Below are positions 31,616 through 33,662 of a DNA stretch of 33,662 nt, piece after piece. Within the stretch, counting starts at the first letter, position 1; each line of letters begins with the position of its first letter. The DNA is from Epilithonimonas bovis DSM 19482 (GTDB lineage: Bacteria > Bacteroidota > Bacteroidia > Flavobacteriales > Weeksellaceae), in the NCBI RefSeq assembly GCF_900108115.1, contig NZ_FTPU01000034.1:1-33662 (forward strand). Reading direction: 5' to 3'. The notes under the pieces were generated by a model. It had not been told where the DNA came from and searched no databases. It saw only the letters and a program-made list of their open reading frames with translations. The position numbers and the translations under genes were made by a program.

Positions 31616-32710
31616 ATGGAAAAATCCACTATTACACTGACCCGAAAAATTCAATTACTGATCGATCTTCCTGCCCATGAAAAAAATGAAATGTGGGAAA
31701 AACTGTATCGGTATCAGAACCGCTGCTTCCGGGCGGCTAACTTAATAGCTTCCCATTTGTATGTTCAGGAAATGATCAAGGATTTCTTTTACCTAACCGA
31801 AGAAATCCAGTACAAGCTGGCTGATGCAAGCAAAGATGAAATGGGAATGTTCACCCGTTCGAAAACCAATACAACCGCACGCCTAGTCTATGACCTTTTT
31901 AAAGGAGAAATTCCTACCGATATTCTCGGAAGCCTGAATAATACGATCCAATCTACCTTTTCTAAAAATAAGGCTGATTACTGGCAGGGCTTAAGATCAT
32001 TGAAGAATTTTAAAAAAGACATTCCTATTCCGCTTCCGGTCAAATGTATGAGCAAAATGAGATATGATCATGAAAAAAAAGCTTTTTGCTTCAATATGTT
32101 TGCTATTCCGGTTAAAACTTATTTGGGGAAAGACTTTTCAGATAAACGATTAATAATGGAACGTCTGTTAAGGACAGAGATAAAGCTTTGCACATCACAG
32201 ATCCAACTAAAAGCCGGAAAAATCTATTGGCTTGCCGTATTTGAATTTGAGAAAGAAGAGCATCTTTTAAAGCCCGAAGTCATTGCCGAAGCTTCTCTTT
32301 CTCTGGAACATCCTATTGTAGTAAAGGCTAATAACGTACGAATCAATATTGGCTCAAAAGAAGAGTTTTTATACCGCAGGCTTGCAATTCAGGCAAGTCA
32401 GAAAAGAATTCAAGCGGGAGTTGCCTATGCCCATTCGGGAAATGGAGCCAAGCGGAAACAAAAGGCACTTTATAAAACAGAAAATTTGGAAAGCCGTTAT
32501 GTAAGCTATCGGCTTCACTTGTACAGCAGGAAGCTAATTGATTTTTGCATCCAGCAACAGGCCGGAACACTTATTCTTAAAAGTCAGGAGGACAAAATAG
32601 GCATTGCAAAAGAAAAGGAGTTTGTGCTTAGAAACTGGAGTTATTATGAATTGCAAACCAAAATAAAATATAAGGCAGAGAAGGCAGGCATCGAATTGAT
32701 TATTGGATAG
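31616..32710 (+). CDS. Nuclease-dead, truncated Cas12f/TnpB-like protein (dCas12f)
   Basis: 364 residues from the ATG at 31616, one base after the sigma stop. The N-terminal half has a Cas12f/TnpB-like WED/REC layout (KSTITLTRKIQLLI; YRYQNRCFRAANLIAS). The RuvC fold follows, but its catalytic residues are gone. ASLSLEHPIVVKANN (226-240) lines up with GVDLGVEHPAVVA of active enzymes, putting Ser227 in place of the Asp. GTLILKSQ (317-324) replaces GTIVLEDL, with Lys322 for the Glu. The chain stops after WSYYELQTKIKYKAEKAGIE, just before the zinc ribbon and last Asp. The flanking RuvC sequence is well kept (EEFLYRRLAIQASQKRIQAG), so loss of cutting was selected, not decay. It should bind a guide RNA and DNA without cutting. 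No transposase or IS200/605 ends are nearby. Confidence 0.92.
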   Translation: MEKSTITLTRKIQLLIDLPAHEKNEMWEKLYRYQNRCFRAANLIASHLYVQEMIKDFFYLTEEIQYKLADASKDEMGMFTRSKTNTTARLVYDLFKGEIPTDILGSLNNTIQSTFSKNKADYWQGLRSLKNFKKDIPIPLPVKCMSKMRYDHEKKAFCFNMFAIPVKTYLGKDFSDKRLIMERLLRTEIKLCTSQIQLKAGKIYWLAVFEFEKEEHLLKPEVIAEASLSLEHPIVVKANNVRINIGSKEEFLYRRLAIQASQKRIQAGVAYAHSGNGAKRKQKALYKTENLESRYVSYRLHLYSRKLIDFCIQQQAGTLILKSQEDKIGIAKEKEFVLRNWSYYELQTKIKYKAEKAGIELIIG

Positions 32711-32714
32711 CTAA

Positions 32715-32812
32715 AAAAATGAGGGTGCTTGTACACCCGTAGGGTGAGGTTTTGAACACTCACTAAATACTCAACAGTATATACAACGGCGTGGGCTCCT
32801 TTTTACCTAGTA
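32715..32812 (+). ncRNA. Candidate guide RNA of the dCas12f-sigma system
   Basis: Immediately after the dCas12f stop there are three short perfect hairpins. The first is GGGTG (32723-32727) with CACCC (32734-32738). The second is GTGAG (32744-32748) with CTCAC (32759-32763). The third is ATACT (32767-32771) with AGTAT (32776-32780). CACCC can instead pair with GGGTG at 32742-32746, so the fold may switch. The scaffold ends ATACAAC (32781-32787), like the ..GCAAC end of Cas12f repeats. The next 20 bases, GGCGTGGGCTCCTTTTTACC (32788-32807), are the proposed guide. No match to the guide longer than 8 bases was seen in this window, so the target lies elsewhere. The RNA is likely processed from the operon transcript. 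Confidence 0.72.
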
Positions 32813-33370
32813 GCCTAACATCAAGCGACTGAATGAGCAAAATTCCCCTATTTGAGTCGATGAAAAACTCTTTGAATAGCCTTTTAGGGAAAATATGCTT
32901 TTAAGAAGCGATTAGGAATTAGTTCGTCTTAGAGTGATTTTAATTAATTGCAAACCTATTGCTTTTTCATACCAAAAAATTATAAAAGCCTGTAATTCAT
33001 TTGCCGATCATTTTTCTATAACCCAAGGTTTTACAATTTATTATTTATAAAAATAATTTTTACATTATGGGAAACCGTAACAGGTTTTGTAAAGATCTGT
33101 GTATATTTGATGCCGGATATTGTCTGTGTTTTTTTAGAAATTTTAAGAAAATAATTATTAGATCAGGCATAACACATTACTACAATAAATGTTTACTTTT
33201 TCAGTTATTTATATTACTTGCTCAGAAAATCAGCATGTTTTATAGTGTGCGTTCTGGGCACCTAATTACTTTATCTGTTTAAATTAATTTTTACAAATTC
33301 TTTTAAATTCTATATGAATATCCGTAATTACACATAATTTCGTATATTTACTTATAATTTAATTAGTTAG
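32808..33370. other. Gene-free region between guide RNA and IS1595 element
   Basis: 560 AT-rich bases. A small hairpin, GCTTTTAAGAAGC, lies at about 32898-32910 and could end the guide transcript. A 71-codon open frame (33067-33282) has poor composition and no motif and is not called. The left end of the IS1595 element starts near 33300. Confidence 0.5.
33311..33330. repeat. Probable left terminal inverted repeat of the IS1595-family element
   Basis: TATATGAATATCCGTAATTA matches the inverse of 331-352 at the other end of the window at about 15-16 of 20 positions. It lies 41 bases upstream of the transposase start. The outer boundary is uncertain. Confidence 0.55.
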
Positions 33371-33662
33371 ATGAATATATTTAGTTTTACAACGCATTTT
33401 GGGAGAGAGGAAGATTGCAGAATTCATTTTAAGGAGCAGAGAGATAAAATCGGAGTGGTTTGCAAGTGCGGTCACAAGGAGCATTTCTGGATTAAAAGCA
33501 TCTGGAGCTACGAATGCAAAAAGTGTCGTAAAAGAATTTCCTTGAAAAGTGGAACGATTATGCAAAATTCTAATCTTTCATTCTTAATTTGGTACAAAAC
33601 CATGTTTCTAATGAGCGTTACCAAGAAAGGGTTTTCATCGAAAGAGATTCAGAAACAATTGG
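33371..33662 (+). CDS. IS1595-family (ISXO2-like) transposase, N-terminal part, cut by window end
   Basis: Starts at the ATG at 33371 and stays open to the window end (97 codons). The N-terminal zinc ribbon is clear: VCKCGHKEHFWIK and WSYECKKCRKRISLKSGTIM, with Cys pairs near residues 40/42 and 57/60. LSFLIWYKTMFLMSVTKKGF with SSKEIQKQL is the usual next segment of ISXO2-like transposases. The catalytic domain lies beyond the window. Orientation matches the fragment at 1-330. The element lies about 560 bases from the guide RNA, so it may have helped to move or disturb the dCas12f locus. Confidence 0.85.
   Translation, partial: MNIFSFTTHFGREEDCRIHFKEQRDKIGVVCKCGHKEHFWIKSIWSYECKKCRKRISLKSGTIMQNSNLSFLIWYKTMFLMSVTKKGFSSKEIQKQL

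Noticed and set aside
31616-32807. Reading as an ordinary TnpB gene of an IS200/IS605 element with omega RNA
   Set aside because: No TnpA, no recognisable element ends, all catalytic residues lost, zinc ribbon missing, and an operonic sigma factor.
33067-33282. 71-codon open frame after the guide RNA
   Set aside because: Cys/Phe/Ile-rich low-complexity translation, no motif, in AT-rich DNA where such frames occur by chance.

Overview
The window reads as an AT-rich chromosomal segment of a member of the Flavobacteriia (Bacteroidota), most likely Chryseobacterium or a close relative. This is inferred from the gene families, the absence of clear Shine-Dalgarno sequences, and repeated Bacteroidota-type promoter boxes (TAnnTTTG at -7, TTG near -33). 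No tRNA or rRNA gene was seen. Both ends lie inside IS1595-family transposase genes in the same orientation: the 3' part of one at 1-330 and the 5' part of another at 33371-33662.

Layout. 364-8292 is housekeeping and redox: a YpdA-type flavoprotein, the cbpA-cbpM co-chaperone pair, a lipocalin, a 2Fe-2S ferredoxin divergent from a Crp/Fnr regulator, a DoxX-like membrane protein, a YumC-type ferredoxin-NADP reductase, and an HNH-like gene upstream of an RsmB-type rRNA methyltransferase. 8546-15005 is a tetR gene with its operator and promoter followed by a tripartite RND efflux pump (TolC, adaptor, RND). 15137-20858 holds a J-KTSC protein, a META lipoprotein, a small acidic protein, a 3-hydroxyacyl-CoA dehydrogenase, a Gfo/Idh oxidoreductase and a fabH-fabI pair. 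21051-24728 holds pcm, mazG, lemA and two TPM-domain genes. 25003-26975 encodes secreted flavobacterial surface proteins, one frameshifted. 27256-29637 is a kefF-like/kefC-like pair.

The outstanding system is at 30799-32807. An ECF-like sigma factor with an extra C-terminal helix-turn-helix is followed after one base by a 364-residue Cas12f/TnpB-like protein. All three RuvC catalytic positions are lost in it: Ser replaces the first Asp, Lys replaces the Glu, and the chain ends before the zinc ribbon and last Asp. Directly downstream, noncoding DNA folds into three short hairpins and ends in a Cas12f-repeat-like ACAAC, followed by a candidate 20-nt guide. This is the layout of a dCas12f-sigma RNA-guided transcription system: the guide RNA and dead Cas12f would select a DNA site and the sigma factor would bring RNA polymerase to it. 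A divergent XRE regulator and a candidate operator lie upstream.

A second unexpected signal is a family of short leaders in front of four unrelated genes (efflux tolC, J-KTSC, META lipoprotein, secreted protein). They share a peptide-level core, KPMKIRRLHLT, and in two copies a closing stem with a compensatory base change. They may be leader peptides, a structured cis-regulatory RNA, or both.
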